Source: Shinella sp. CPCC 101442
GTDB taxonomy: Bacteria > Pseudomonadota > Alphaproteobacteria > Rhizobiales > Rhizobiaceae
Direction: 5' to 3'
DNA length: 64,000 bases
Assembly: GCF_024704725.1 (NCBI RefSeq)
Contig: NZ_JALIQS010000015.1
Span: 1 to 64,000, forward strand
Position 1 is the stretch's first letter, and each line of letters opens with the position of its first letter. Shown here one piece after another: positions 7,043-17,343 of the stretch. The notes beneath the pieces are model-generated. The model was given only the letters and a program-made list of their open reading frames with translations, was not told where the DNA came from and searched no databases. Both the position numbers and the translations under genes were made by a program.

Positions 7043-10000
7043 ATGGCCAGAGGCCACGAGCATGGCGTGCAAGACATCGGCAACTCGGATGCCGCTGTTG
7101 TCGAAAGAACCGTTGCCGAACCTCTGCCGGAGCCGCAAGCAGTTGCGGACGGGAAAGGCGAGGGCGACGGTCCGTCGTCCGGCTCCCGCCGGGCATCGGG
7201 CATGCCTTGGAAAGATACCATGCCCGTGCGGGAAGAACTGTTCGGCATCGAAAGGCTTGAGCAACACGCCGCGACCCTTGCGCTCGCCCAACCGGTAACG
7301 AAGCGGCCGCCATCCGTTCAGTCCTTGCACAAGCGCCTGAAGAGCAACGCGGCGGTCCTGCTCGCCGCCTACCGCGCCAGTGCCCTGGAGGTGGAGAACG
7401 AGCGCGGCGTCGTGCCCGCGGCGGAATGGCTGCTGGACAACTACCATCTGGTCGAGGAGCAGATCCGCGAGATCCATGACGATCTTCCGCCCAATTATTA
7501 CAGGCAACTGCCCAAGCTCGCCGAGGGACCCTTCGTCGGATATCCACGCGTCTTCGGCATTGCCTGGGCCTTCGTCGCGCACACCGACAGCCATTTCGAT
7601 CCCGAGACGCTCGTCCGCTTCATTGCCGCCTATCAAAAAGTCCAGCCCCTTACGATCGGCGAATTGTGGGCCGTGGCGATCACCCTGCGCATCGTGCTCG
7701 TCGAGAACCTGCGCAGGCTTGCCGACCAGATCACGGCCGGGCGCCGCATGCGTGCCGAGGCGGATGCGCTGGCCGACCGGCTGCTGGCGAACGAGGGTCG
7801 CAGCAGTGCACTTGAAAAGGTGTCCGCCAACCCCTTGCCCGAGCTCTTCGCAGCCCAGCTTGCCAAACGGCTGCGCGATCAGGACCCCAGCACCACGCCG
7901 GCGCATGGCTGGCTTGAGGCGCGGTTGGCAAGGCAGGACAGTTCGGTTTCCGCCGTGGTGCGGCACGCCCAGCAGCGCCAGGGCGCGTCGAATGTCACGA
8001 TCAGAAACATCATCACCAGCATGCGGCTGATCAGCGATGTCGACTGGGCCGACCTTTTTGAAAAGGTCAGCCTCGTCGATGCACGCCTGTCGGCCGATGG
8101 CAGCTTCGCCCGCATGGATTTTGCCACGCGCAACCTCTATCGCAGCGCTATCGAAGACCTCGCCCGCGGCTCGGACCTGTCGGAACTCGACATTGCCGGG
8201 CGGGCGGTGAAAGCGGCGCAGGCTGTACCGGTAGCCGGCGACACCGCTTCGCAGGCCGAGCGTGTCGGTGATCCGGGCTACCACTTGATCGCGGAAGGCC
8301 GGCCGGTCTTCGAGCGCACGATCGGGTTCCGCCCCCCCCGGCATCTGATTGCCGGGCGACTGGCGGAGCGCACGGGCCTTGCCGGCTATGTCGGGGCGAT
8401 CGGCTTGATGACGGCGCTGCTTCTGGCGCTTGCGCTATGGCTGCTGTCCGTCGCCGGCCTCTCCGCGCCCGGCATGATCGTCTTCGCGGTGCTGGCGCTG
8501 TTGCCGGCAAGCGATATCGCGACGGCGCTCGTCAACCGCTTCGTGAGCTGGAGTCATGGCGCGACAGGCCTGCCGGGTTTGGAGCTTGCGCAGGGCGTCC
8601 CGCCGTCGTCCCGCACGCTGGTCGTCGTGCCGACGCTCCTGAGCAATCGCGCCGACCTGCTGGAGCAGATCGAGCGGCTGGAGGTCCATCATCTCTCGGG
8701 CGCGGGCGGCGACCTGAGTTTTGCCTTGCTGACCGACGGAAAGGATGCGTCCCAGGAGGCCGTCGAGGGCGATGGCCCGCTTCTGGCGCTCGCCGTCGAG
8801 ACCATGGCCGACCTCAACCACCGGCACGGGCCAGGCCCTGCCGGCGATCGCTTCCTGCTGCTGCACCGCAAGCGCCGGTTCAATGCCGGCGAGAACGTCT
8901 GGATGGGTTGGGAGCGCAAGCGCGGCAAGCTGCACGAACTCAACCGCCTGCTGCGCGGTGCCACCGACACCAGCTTCATGGCGCTTGGCGGAAAGCCGCC
9001 GTCCGTCCCGCCGGACGTGCGCTATGTCATCACTCTCGACGCGGATACGAAACTGCCGCGCGACACGGTCCTGCGGCTGATCGGCAAGATGGCGCATCCC
9101 CTAAACCGGCCGCGTTTCGATACCGGCCAGCAGAGGGTGGTCGACGGCTATGCGATCATCCAGCCGCGCGTCACCCCGTCGCTTCCCATCGGTCGCGAAG
9201 GCTCGCTCTACCAGCGGGTCTTTTCCGCGCCCGGCGGCATGGATCCCTATGCGGCGGCCGTTTCCGACGTCTATCAGGACCTGTTCGGCGAAGGCTCCTA
9301 TACCGGCAAGGGCATCTATGACGTCGATGCCTTCGAGGCGGCGCTGGCCGGCCGCATTCCGGAGAATACCCTTCTCAGCCACGATCTCTTCGAGGGTACG
9401 TTCGCGCGGGCGGGGCTCGCCTCCGATGTCGAGGTGGTCGACGATTTCCCGTCGCGCTACGACGTCGCCGCACGGCGCCAGCACCGCTGGACGCGCGGCG
9501 ACTGGCAGTTGCTGCCATGGATTTTCGGACGGCGGACGCTTCCCGCCCTCGGCCGCTGGAAGATGCTAGATAACCTGCGCCGCACCCTCGTCGCGCCATC
9601 GACCTTCGCCGCGCTCGTGGCCTGTTGCGCGATGCCGCTTCAGGCGGGACTGACCGCCGCGCTGCTGATCGCGTCCTCAATGCTCCTTCCCGCGTTTCTG
9701 CCGGTTGCCTTCGCCATCCTGCCACGCCGCAGCGGCCTGCAACTGAGCAGTCATGCCGTCAGGCTTGCCGGCGATATCAAGCTCGCCGCGATGCAGGCCG
9801 GGCTTGGCCTCTCCTTCCTGCCTGATCAGGCATGGCGTAATTGCGATGCGGTGCTCACAACCGCCGGCCGGCTGCTGGTGACGCACAGGAAACTCTTGGA
9901 ATGGACGACCGCCGCGACATCCGGCAACCGGACGCGGCTGACGCTTGCCGGCTTCTACCGCGACATGGCGGGTGGCATGGCCGTTGCGCTGGCCCTTCCG

Positions 10001-13000
10001 GCCGCAGCCGTCGCATTTTCGCCGGCCGCCTGGCCCCTCGCGCTGCTGCTGGCACTCTCCTGGTCGGCCGCGCCAGCCGTCGCGCTCTGGGTCAGCCGAT
10101 CGCCGACGGCACGGCTGGGGAGAGCGCTTTCGGATACCGATGCGGTGGAACTCCGGCTAGTCGCGCGACGCACATGGCGGTTCTTCGAGACCTTCGTTAC
10201 CCCGCTGGAAAACATGCTGCCGCCGGATAATTTCCAGGAAACCCCGCTGACCGTCATCGCCCACCGGACTTCGCCGACCAATATCGGTCTCTATCTTCTC
10301 TCGACGGTCGCCGCGCGCGACTTCGGCTGGGTGGGAACCCTTGAAGCGCTTGAACGGCTGGAAGAGGCTTTTTCGACGCTCAAGCGGCTCGACCGATTCA
10401 ACGGGCATTTCTTCAACTGGTACGATACACGCGATCTCAGAACCCTCGCTCCCCCCTATGTCTCCTCAGTCGATAGCGGCAATCTCGCCGGCCACCTGAT
10501 CGCGCTGGCGAATGCCTGCGAGGAGTGGGCCGAAGTGCCGCCGGCGGAAGACGGCCAGGGCTTCGGCGATACGCTGACGCTCGCCCGCATGGCCCTTGCC
10601 GAGAGGCCCTGCAGCCCCAGCGCGAGCCTGGCAGCCATTCTCGACGAGGCCGAAACCCTCGTGCGCGGCCCGCAATCCACAGAGGCAGCAACACCCGCAT
10701 TGACGCGGCTTCTGGACAAGGCCCTGAAACTGGCGGGGCCGGCTGAGGACGGCGCGGCCACCGACTTCACTTTCTGGATCGCGGCACTCAGGCGATCTGT
10801 CATCCAGTCGGCGCGTGATCGGCAGGCGCTCCGGGACGATGCAGTCGCCGTGAAAGGCCGGCTCCGGGCGCTTGCTGACACGGCCCGCACCATGGCGCTC
10901 GACATGGATTTCACCTTCCTGTTCGATCCCGACCGGAAGCTCTTATCCATCGGTTATTCGCTCGCCGACAACGGGCTCGACCCGAACTGCTACGATCTTC
11001 TCGCTTCGGAAGCCCGGCTTGCGAGCTTCTTCGCCATCGCCAAGGGTGACATCAGCACGCGCCATTGGTTCCGCCTCGGCAGGGCGGCGACGCCACTCGG
11101 CAGCGGCTCGGCGCTAATCTCCTGGTCGGGCTCGATGTTCGAGTATCTCATGCCGTCGCTGGTGATGCGCGCGCCGGCGGGAAGCCTGCTCGATGACACG
11201 AACCGGCTGATCGTCGCGCGGCAGGAGGCCTATGGGCGGTCGCGGCATGTGCCGTGGGGTATATCGGAATCCGCCTTCAATGCACGCGACATCGAGTTCA
11301 CCTATCAATATTCCAATTTCGGCGTGCCGGGGCTGGGTCTCAAGCGCGGGCTGTCGGGCAACATGGTCGTCGCGCCCTATGCCACGGGCCTTGCCGCTAT
11401 GGTCGATCCCCACGCCGCGCTTGAAAACTACCGACATCTCGAATCCCTCGGCGCGCGCGGCGTTCACGGCTTCTACGAGGCGCTGGACTTCACCCGCGCC
11501 CGCCTGCCCGAAGACGCGCGCGTCGAGATCATCCGCAGCTACATGGCCCACCACCAAGGCATGACCATCGTCGCCATCGCCGTCCTCTTGCAGGATGGGC
11601 GTATGCGGGCGCGGTTTCACCGCGAGCCGATGATCATGGCCAGTGAACTACTGCTTTCGGAGCGCATGCCGCGCGACGTGGCGATCGCCCGCCCGCGCGC
11701 CGAGGAGGTCAAGGCATCCGCCGGTATTTCGCTGAACCCGGCGCCGTCGGTGCGTCGGTTGTCGCTGCCCGTTGCCGGCGCGCCGGTCACGCATCTCTTG
11801 TCCAATGGGCGCTATGCGGTGATGCTGACGACCTCGGGCGGCGGCTACAGCCGCTGGCGCGACATCGCCGTCACGCGCTGGCGCGAGGATGCGACCTGCG
11901 ACGATTGCGGCGCCTTCATCTTCCTCCGCGACATGCAGAGCGGCTCGATCTTCTCCCCCACGCTCCCGGTAATCGGCGACAGAGCTGAGGCCTCGGTGGT
12001 CTTCGGCGAGGATCACGCGCAATATATTCGCCATGACGAGACGCTGACGACGGAGATGGATGTCATCGTCTCCGGCGAGGACGACGGCGAGGTGCGCCGC
12101 ATCTGCCTCACCAACAGCGGGCGACGGGCGCGCGAGATCGAGCTGACCTCCTATGCCGAACTGGTGCTCGCCACGCCGGCGACCGATAATGCACATCCCG
12201 CCTTCGCAAAGATGTTCATCGAGACCGAGCATCTGGCCGAATACGGCGCGCTCATCGCCACTCGGCGGCGACGGGCGCCTTCGGAGGCCGGGATCTGGGC
12301 GGCCCACTTTACCGTGGTCGAGGGCGATACGATTGCCGATCCGGAATACGAATCCGATCGGGCCCGTTTCCTTGGGCGCGGCCGTTCCATCGCCACCGCC
12401 GCGGCCATCCACGAGGGGCAGGCCCTTTCCAACACCGCGGGAACCGTGCTCGACCCGATCTTCGCGCTAAGGCGCAGCGTGCGGGTCCTTCCCGGCAAAG
12501 TGGTGCGCGTCGCCTTCTGGACGGTCGTCGCCAGCTCGCGGGAAGAACTTCTCGAACGCATCGACAAGCACCATGACAGGAGCGCCTTCGAGCGGGCGAA
12601 GACGCTGGCCTGGACCCAGGCGCAGGTGCAGCTTCACCATCTCGACATGGATCTGGAGGAGGCGGCGGACTTCCAGCGTCTTGCCGCGCCCATCCTCTAT
12701 GCGGACGCGCGCTTTCGTCCCGCCTCCGATGCCATTCTCGCCGGTGCCGGTCCACCGTCGGGCCTGTGGCCCTACGGCATTTCCGGAGACCTGCCGATCG
12801 TGCTCCTGCGCATCGACGACGCCGAGGACCTTCCCCAGTTGCGCCAGATGCTGCGCGCGCACGAATACTGGCGCATCAAGCGGCTCGCCGTCGATCTGGT
12901 GATTATCAATGAGCGCGCCGCCTCCTATGTGCAGGATCTGCAGAACGCCGTCGAGGCTGCGGTGCGCTCCAGCCAGTCCCGCCCGCGTTTCGACGACATG

Positions 13001-15619
13001 CCGGCGCATGGCGCGGTGCATGTGCTGCGCGCCGACTTCCTGAACCAACAGACGAAAAACCTCCTGAACGCCACCGCGCGTGTCGTGCTGTTGGCCCATC
13101 GTGGCCTGATCGTCGATCAGCTGGCGCGTCTTTCCGCCGGCAGCGAGCGCCTCGCTCCTCTGCCGCCGCCCTTTCCGTCGAAGCCCTCGGCCGAGATGGT
13201 CGTGCCACCGGAAGACCTGGAGTTCTTCAATGGGCTGGGAGGCTTCGATAGGAAGGGCACGGAATATGTGACCGTGCTGGAAAACGGCGCGACGACCCCG
13301 ATGCCATGGATCAACGTTATCGCCAATCCAGCCTTCGGCTTTCAGGTGTCGAGCGACGGCAGCGCCTATAGCTGGGCGGAAAACAGCCGCGAGAACCAGA
13401 TCACGCAATGGTCGAACGATCCGGTCGCAGACCCCTCCGGCGAGGCGCTGTATATCCGCGACGAGGAGACGTTCGACCTCTGGAGCCCTACGGCCCAGCC
13501 GATCCGGGACAACGGGCGGTATGTGGCGCGCCACGGCTTCGGCTACAGCCGTTTCGCGCATCGGGCGAACGGGATCGAAAGCGACCTGCTCTCCTATGTA
13601 CCGCTCGCCGATCCCATCCGCATTTCGCTGTTGACGCTGACCAACCATTCCTCCAGGTCGCGCCGCCTGTCGGTCACGAGCTATGCCGAATGGGTGCTCG
13701 GTACCCTGCGCGGTGCAAGTGCACCGTCCATCGCAACATCCCTTGACGCCGAGACGAGGGCGATCTTCGCCCGCAATCGATCGGCCATGGGTTTCCCCGG
13801 CCGCGTCGCCTTTGCCGATCTCGGCGGCCGTCAGACCGCATGGACCTGCGACCGCACGGAATTCCTCGGGCACAACGGCAGCTCCGCGCGACCGGCGGCG
13901 CTCGCAAGGCGAGTGCCGTTCAGCGCCAAGGTGGGGGCCGGTCTTGATCCCTGCGCTGCGCTGCAATGCACGATCGAGCTCGACCCGGGCGAAAGCATCG
14001 AACTCGTCTCCTTCCTCGGCGAGGCCGCTTCGGCCGAGGAAGCCGGCGCGCTGATCACCCGCTACCGCGCTGCCGATCTCGATGCGGTTCTTGCCGATGT
14101 GACGGGGCATTGGCAGACGCTCCTGCAGACCGTGCAGGTCAGGACGCCGGACCGGGCGATGGATATCATGCTGAACGGCTGGCTGCTATACCAGACGCTC
14201 GCCTGCCGTATCTGGGCGCGCTCGGCCTTCTATCAGGCAAGCGGTGCCTATGGCTTCCGCGATCAGTTACAGGACGGCATGGCGCTGGTCTTCGCCCGGC
14301 CGGAGGAGACGCGGGTGCACATCCTGCGCGCCGCCGGTCGGCAGTTTGCCGAAGGTGACATGCAGCATTGGTGGCTTCCCCATTCGGACGCGGGTGTTCG
14401 CACGCGGATTTCCGACGACCGCGTGTGGCTCGCCTTCGCCGTCGCGACCTATGTCGAGACAGCCGGCGACGCGGCGATCCTCGATGAGGTCATCCCGTTC
14501 TTGGATGGGCCGATCCTTGCGGAGGGGGAACACGACGCCTTCTTCCAGCCAACGCCCTCCGACGAGACGGCATCTCTCTTCGAGCATTGCGCCCGCGGCC
14601 TTGACCAGGCCGTCGCGCTCACCGGGAGGCATGGCCTGTCCTTGATAGGCACCGGCGACTGGAACGACGGCATGAACCGGGTGGGCGAGGGCGGCGAAGG
14701 TGAAAGCGTCTGGCTCGGCTGGCTGCTGATCCGCACGATAGACCTGTTCGTGCCGCTTGCCGAAGGCCGCGACCCCGAACGCTCTGCGCGCTGGAAGGCG
14801 CATGCGGAGACGCTCAAGGCCTCCATTGAACATGAAGCCTGGGACGGGGCCTGGTACCGGCGCGCCACCTTCGATGACGGCTCATGGCTGGGATCGAAGG
14901 ACAATGACGAATGCCGGATCGACAGCATCGCCCAATCCTGGGCGGTCCTATCCGGTGCTGCCGATCCCGCCCGTGCCGCCGCCGCCATGGCGTCGCTCGA
15001 GCACCATCTCATCCGCAAGGAGGAGGGGCTTGCCCTTCTCTTCACGCCACCTTTCGACGCAACTCCGCGTGATCCGGGTTACATCAAGGGCTACCCGCCG
15101 GGCCTGCGTGAGAACGGCGGCCAGTACAGCCATGCCGCCATGTGGGCGATCCTCGCTTTCGCCCGGCTGGGGGAGGGCGACAAGGCGCACGATCTCTTCG
15201 CGCTCCTCAACCCGATCAATCACGCAGACACTCCGGAGGCGGCGCTGCGCTACAAGGTCGAGCCCTATGTCGTCGCCGCCGACGTCTATTCGGTCGCGCC
15301 GCATATCGGGCGCGGCGGCTGGACATGGTACACGGGCTCTGCCGCCTGGATGTACCGCGCCGGAATCGAGGGCATCCTCGGTCTGCGCCGGGAAGGAGGG
15401 GTGCTTGTGATGGATCCTTGCCTGCCGGATTCATGGCCGCAGGTCGAGGTGGCGGTCAGAATGGGAGACACTTGCTACGATATCCACGTCAGAATGGCGT
15501 CCGATCGACCAAACAGCACGCCCTCGGCGACGTTGGACGGCTCGTCGTTTCCCTACGCCAGCGGCCCGATACGCTTGCCCTTGGATGGTGGCAGACATAT
15601 TCTGGTGTTCGTTGTATGA
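7043..15619 (+). CDS. ndvB: Cyclic beta-1,2-glucan synthase (NdvB/ChvB type)
   Basis: A giant inner-membrane enzyme (2858 aa from the ATG at 7043, close to the roughly 2830 aa of known NdvB) that makes cyclic beta-1,2-glucan from UDP-glucose, exported as an osmo-adaptation and host-interaction glucan. Order: soluble N-terminus; TM pair near residues 450-495; GT84 domain with the metal-binding LDADTK (about 660) and QHRWTRGDW, a QxxRW-like motif (about 812); more TM helices near 855-890 and 975-1015; a glycoamylase-like region (about 1400-1490); and a C-terminal GH94-type phosphorylase domain with GTGDWNDGMNR (about 2540), which controls chain length in NdvB. The ATG at 7043 has AAAGGA 6 nt upstream; longer in-frame starts overlap the DUF1488 gene. 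There is no ndvA-like exporter in the window, so this may be a paralog of the chromosomal enzyme. Confidence 0.93.
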   Translation: MARGHEHGVQDIGNSDAAVVERTVAEPLPEPQAVADGKGEGDGPSSGSRRASGMPWKDTMPVREELFGIERLEQHAATLALAQPVTKRPPSVQSLHKRLKSNAAVLLAAYRASALEVENERGVVPAAEWLLDNYHLVEEQIREIHDDLPPNYYRQLPKLAEGPFVGYPRVFGIAWAFVAHTDSHFDPETLVRFIAAYQKVQPLTIGELWAVAITLRIVLVENLRRLADQITAGRRMRAEADALADRLLANEGRSSALEKVSANPLPELFAAQLAKRLRDQDPSTTPAHGWLEARLARQDSSVSAVVRHAQQRQGASNVTIRNIITSMRLISDVDWADLFEKVSLVDARLSADGSFARMDFATRNLYRSAIEDLARGSDLSELDIAGRAVKAAQAVPVAGDTASQAERVGDPGYHLIAEGRPVFERTIGFRPPRHLIAGRLAERTGLAGYVGAIGLMTALLLALALWLLSVAGLSAPGMIVFAVLALLPASDIATALVNRFVSWSHGATGLPGLELAQGVPPSSRTLVVVPTLLSNRADLLEQIERLEVHHLSGAGGDLSFALLTDGKDASQEAVEGDGPLLALAVETMADLNHRHGPGPAGDRFLLLHRKRRFNAGENVWMGWERKRGKLHELNRLLRGATDTSFMALGGKPPSVPPDVRYVITLDADTKLPRDTVLRLIGKMAHPLNRPRFDTGQQRVVDGYAIIQPRVTPSLPIGREGSLYQRVFSAPGGMDPYAAAVSDVYQDLFGEGSYTGKGIYDVDAFEAALAGRIPENTLLSHDLFEGTFARAGLASDVEVVDDFPSRYDVAARRQHRWTRGDWQLLPWIFGRRTLPALGRWKMLDNLRRTLVAPSTFAALVACCAMPLQAGLTAALLIASSMLLPAFLPVAFAILPRRSGLQLSSHAVRLAGDIKLAAMQAGLGLSFLPDQAWRNCDAVLTTAGRLLVTHRKLLEWTTAATSGNRTRLTLAGFYRDMAGGMAVALALPAAAVAFSPAAWPLALLLALSWSAAPAVALWVSRSPTARLGRALSDTDAVELRLVARRTWRFFETFVTPLENMLPPDNFQETPLTVIAHRTSPTNIGLYLLSTVAARDFGWVGTLEALERLEEAFSTLKRLDRFNGHFFNWYDTRDLRTLAPPYVSSVDSGNLAGHLIALANACEEWAEVPPAEDGQGFGDTLTLARMALAERPCSPSASLAAILDEAETLVRGPQSTEAATPALTRLLDKALKLAGPAEDGAATDFTFWIAALRRSVIQSARDRQALRDDAVAVKGRLRALADTARTMALDMDFTFLFDPDRKLLSIGYSLADNGLDPNCYDLLASEARLASFFAIAKGDISTRHWFRLGRAATPLGSGSALISWSGSMFEYLMPSLVMRAPAGSLLDDTNRLIVARQEAYGRSRHVPWGISESAFNARDIEFTYQYSNFGVPGLGLKRGLSGNMVVAPYATGLAAMVDPHAALENYRHLESLGARGVHGFYEALDFTRARLPEDARVEIIRSYMAHHQGMTIVAIAVLLQDGRMRARFHREPMIMASELLLSERMPRDVAIARPRAEEVKASAGISLNPAPSVRRLSLPVAGAPVTHLLSNGRYAVMLTTSGGGYSRWRDIAVTRWREDATCDDCGAFIFLRDMQSGSIFSPTLPVIGDRAEASVVFGEDHAQYIRHDETLTTEMDVIVSGEDDGEVRRICLTNSGRRAREIELTSYAELVLATPATDNAHPAFAKMFIETEHLAEYGALIATRRRRAPSEAGIWAAHFTVVEGDTIADPEYESDRARFLGRGRSIATAAAIHEGQALSNTAGTVLDPIFALRRSVRVLPGKVVRVAFWTVVASSREELLERIDKHHDRSAFERAKTLAWTQAQVQLHHLDMDLEEAADFQRLAAPILYADARFRPASDAILAGAGPPSGLWPYGISGDLPIVLLRIDDAEDLPQLRQMLRAHEYWRIKRLAVDLVIINERAASYVQDLQNAVEAAVRSSQSRPRFDDMPAHGAVHVLRADFLNQQTKNLLNATARVVLLAHRGLIVDQLARLSAGSERLAPLPPPFPSKPSAEMVVPPEDLEFFNGLGGFDRKGTEYVTVLENGATTPMPWINVIANPAFGFQVSSDGSAYSWAENSRENQITQWSNDPVADPSGEALYIRDEETFDLWSPTAQPIRDNGRYVARHGFGYSRFAHRANGIESDLLSYVPLADPIRISLLTLTNHSSRSRRLSVTSYAEWVLGTLRGASAPSIATSLDAETRAIFARNRSAMGFPGRVAFADLGGRQTAWTCDRTEFLGHNGSSARPAALARRVPFSAKVGAGLDPCAALQCTIELDPGESIELVSFLGEAASAEEAGALITRYRAADLDAVLADVTGHWQTLLQTVQVRTPDRAMDIMLNGWLLYQTLACRIWARSAFYQASGAYGFRDQLQDGMALVFARPEETRVHILRAAGRQFAEGDMQHWWLPHSDAGVRTRISDDRVWLAFAVATYVETAGDAAILDEVIPFLDGPILAEGEHDAFFQPTPSDETASLFEHCARGLDQAVALTGRHGLSLIGTGDWNDGMNRVGEGGEGESVWLGWLLIRTIDLFVPLAEGRDPERSARWKAHAETLKASIEHEAWDGAWYRRATFDDGSWLGSKDNDECRIDSIAQSWAVLSGAADPARAAAAMASLEHHLIRKEEGLALLFTPPFDATPRDPGYIKGYPPGLRENGGQYSHAAMWAILAFARLGEGDKAHDLFALLNPINHADTPEAALRYKVEPYVVAADVYSVAPHIGRGGWTWYTGSAAWMYRAGIEGILGLRREGGVLVMDPCLPDSWPQVEVAVRMGDTCYDIHVRMASDRPNSTPSATLDGSSFPYASGPIRLPLDGGRHILVFVV

Positions 15620-15689
15620 AGTAAAAATCAAGCTCGAAAGTTGCGCCACCTTGGAATTTATCACGATACAAACGGTAAGTTTGGTGCTC

Positions 15690-16103
15690 GAGGCCGGTTT
15701 GCTGGGTTAGCGGATTTTAGGGTGCATCTCCGGAAACCAGCCCCATGTTGCGCCGATCCATTACGTCTATCAGAAACGGGTTTTCTACAGTTTTTCGCTG
15801 CCGGGAAAGAAGATGGACAGCCTTCGCTTCAATCTACGCGTCCGCGTGGAGGTCGAGTAGTTGGTGACTTCGGGGGATGGAAAAGCGTCTTTCTGGAGGG
15901 CCTCTACCCGGAATTGCCTGACGACGAAAAGGACCGGGGCGAAGATATGTGAACCTGGCAGCTTCTGCAGGAGCGTGCGACTGGTGGGAGCCAGATTCTC
16001 ACAGCCCTTGAGGGCATGCGCACTCGGACGTATAAGCACCTCCTATCTTCCATCGCGTGGAAATCCACACATTTTCGGGCGGCGGGCGGCGGTGGCCTGA
16101 ACT
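15690..16103 (+). pseudogene. Decayed pyridoxamine 5'-phosphate oxidase-family (flavin-binding) gene
   Basis: Family-like pieces appear in order but in shifting frames: LGCISGNQPHVAPIHYVYQK then VFYSFSLPGKKMDSLR, next GGWKSVFLEGLYPELPDDEK, next WQLLQERATWW, and finally a C-terminal IFGRRA-like end. In-frame stops and at least two frameshifts separate them. The pieces match the layout of small PNPOx-like FMN-binding proteins that are common beside rhizobial stress genes. It cannot encode the full protein. Confidence 0.7.
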
Positions 16104-16529
16104 CAGGCAAGGCATTCGCTCAACACGCCATAGGGCGCGGCGCTCGCCTAGACGTGTCGATTTCACAACCGGGGTACTTGCCCCAAATTGGCTTGCATGG
16201 GGAGTAGAGGTGTAACCGCAATGCGGAGTCACGCTCGGCGAACAAGTGCGTTCATCAAACTGCACCTCGGCCGCAAGATGCGTAGCCACACAAGCAGCAA
16301 GACGATCGGTTGGTAAGAGAAATCAAATGCGGGTGAGGATTCACCAACAGGGTCGCCAGTTCGCACCTCATCAAGGCGAAGACGTGAGCAAGGCAATTTT
16401 GCCTGAGTTCATGCCGCCCACTTGCGGTGACGGCATTGTGCCCCAGCGCGGCCGTTAGGACATGTCCCACATCTGCGAAAAGCAGTCCGAACGCCGTCCG
16501 TGTCAACACCGGCCGAATCGTCGTTTTGG
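16104..16529. other. Gene-poor stretch, nothing recognised
   Basis: Only short overlapping open frames with unnatural composition are present on both strands between the PNPOx relic and the WYL regulator. No motif, repeat, hairpin with T-run or promoter consensus was recognised. It may be the remains of a decayed gene. Confidence 0.5.
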
Positions 16530-17249
16530 CTATTGGCCGCTCAAGATCATTTTCGATGTTTCGGGTGCGCAGGCGTTCAGAATGGCAACGAAGTCCCTCA
16601 GCATCGGAACGCGGCGGGGGCGAAAACTCACTTCCGTCACCAGGATATCCGTGATGCGGTCGACGCGGAACTTTCGGAAATCCTGGCGCAGGCAACACCA
16701 TGCAAGCAGCACCAACACACGCTCAAGATAGACGATCGCCAGCGGCAGCACTTGCCGATCGGACCGTCGCTGCTCCGCGTCCACATAGCCTATCACCACA
16801 GCGTGCTCTTGCCAGCAGGCCTCACGCAGAAGGCCGACATCGGTAATTGGCGGATCGCGGCGTTCGAAGCGATAGACCTGGGAGGCTGTATGCAGCGCCT
16901 GGCGTTGTAGTCGGTCGGGCAGCGTTGCCGTGACCTTCGAAAGCACGGCACCTGCGGCCGCCGCGAGGGCGGGTTCACCCATATGCTGCACCTCGGCGAG
17001 GCCGAGCACCAGGGCTTCGATTTCAAGCCGTGTGAATGTCTGTGGCGGCAAGGCGATGTCCTCCGTTAGCCGGTAGCCGAAGCCGCGCTCGCCATCGATG
17101 ACGGCGCCTGCGGCGCGCAGGCTGTCGATGTCCCTATAGAGCGACCGCAACGACACGCCGGTCTCCTCGGCAAGGCGCGCGGCCGTTAGCGGGGAGGGGA
17201 GAGTGCGAAGCGCCTGAAGCAGGCGGAACAGACGATCACTACGAGCCAT
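16530..17249 (-). CDS. HTH + WYL domain transcriptional regulator (YafY type)
   Basis: A 239-aa regulator. The N-terminal 60 residues (RLFRLLQALRTLPSPLTAAR, RSLYRDIDSLRAAGA) form a DeoR/HTH_11-type winged helix. Residues about 135-215 form a WYL ligand-sensing domain. WYL proteins usually sense nucleic acids or small ligands. It is transcribed divergently from a glutathione S-transferase gene with about 95 bp between the starts, the usual arrangement for control of the neighbour and itself. Ligand unknown. Confidence 0.85.
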   Translation of the reverse strand: MARSDRLFRLLQALRTLPSPLTAARLAEETGVSLRSLYRDIDSLRAAGAVIDGERGFGYRLTEDIALPPQTFTRLEIEALVLGLAEVQHMGEPALAAAAGAVLSKVTATLPDRLQRQALHTASQVYRFERRDPPITDVGLLREACWQEHAVVIGYVDAEQRRSDRQVLPLAIVYLERVLVLLAWCCLRQDFRKFRVDRITDILVTEVSFRPRRVPMLRDFVAILNACAPETSKMILSGQ

Positions 17250-17343
17250 GACTTTGGAGGATAGATGAAGCCTACTGACGGAAACTGGCAGTTGGCCGAC
17301 TGTACAAGATCCGCATTGCCAAACGCAACCGAGGATCCAGACT

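Noticed and set aside
6836-8344. Minus-strand frame of 502 codons opposite the glucan synthase N-terminus
   Set aside because: High-GC antisense shadow; composition is rich in Arg/Gly/His without motifs, while the opposite strand is a clear NdvB.
12467-14110. Minus-strand frame of 547 codons
   Set aside because: Same reason: antisense of the glucan synthase, no recognisable domain and no ribosome site.
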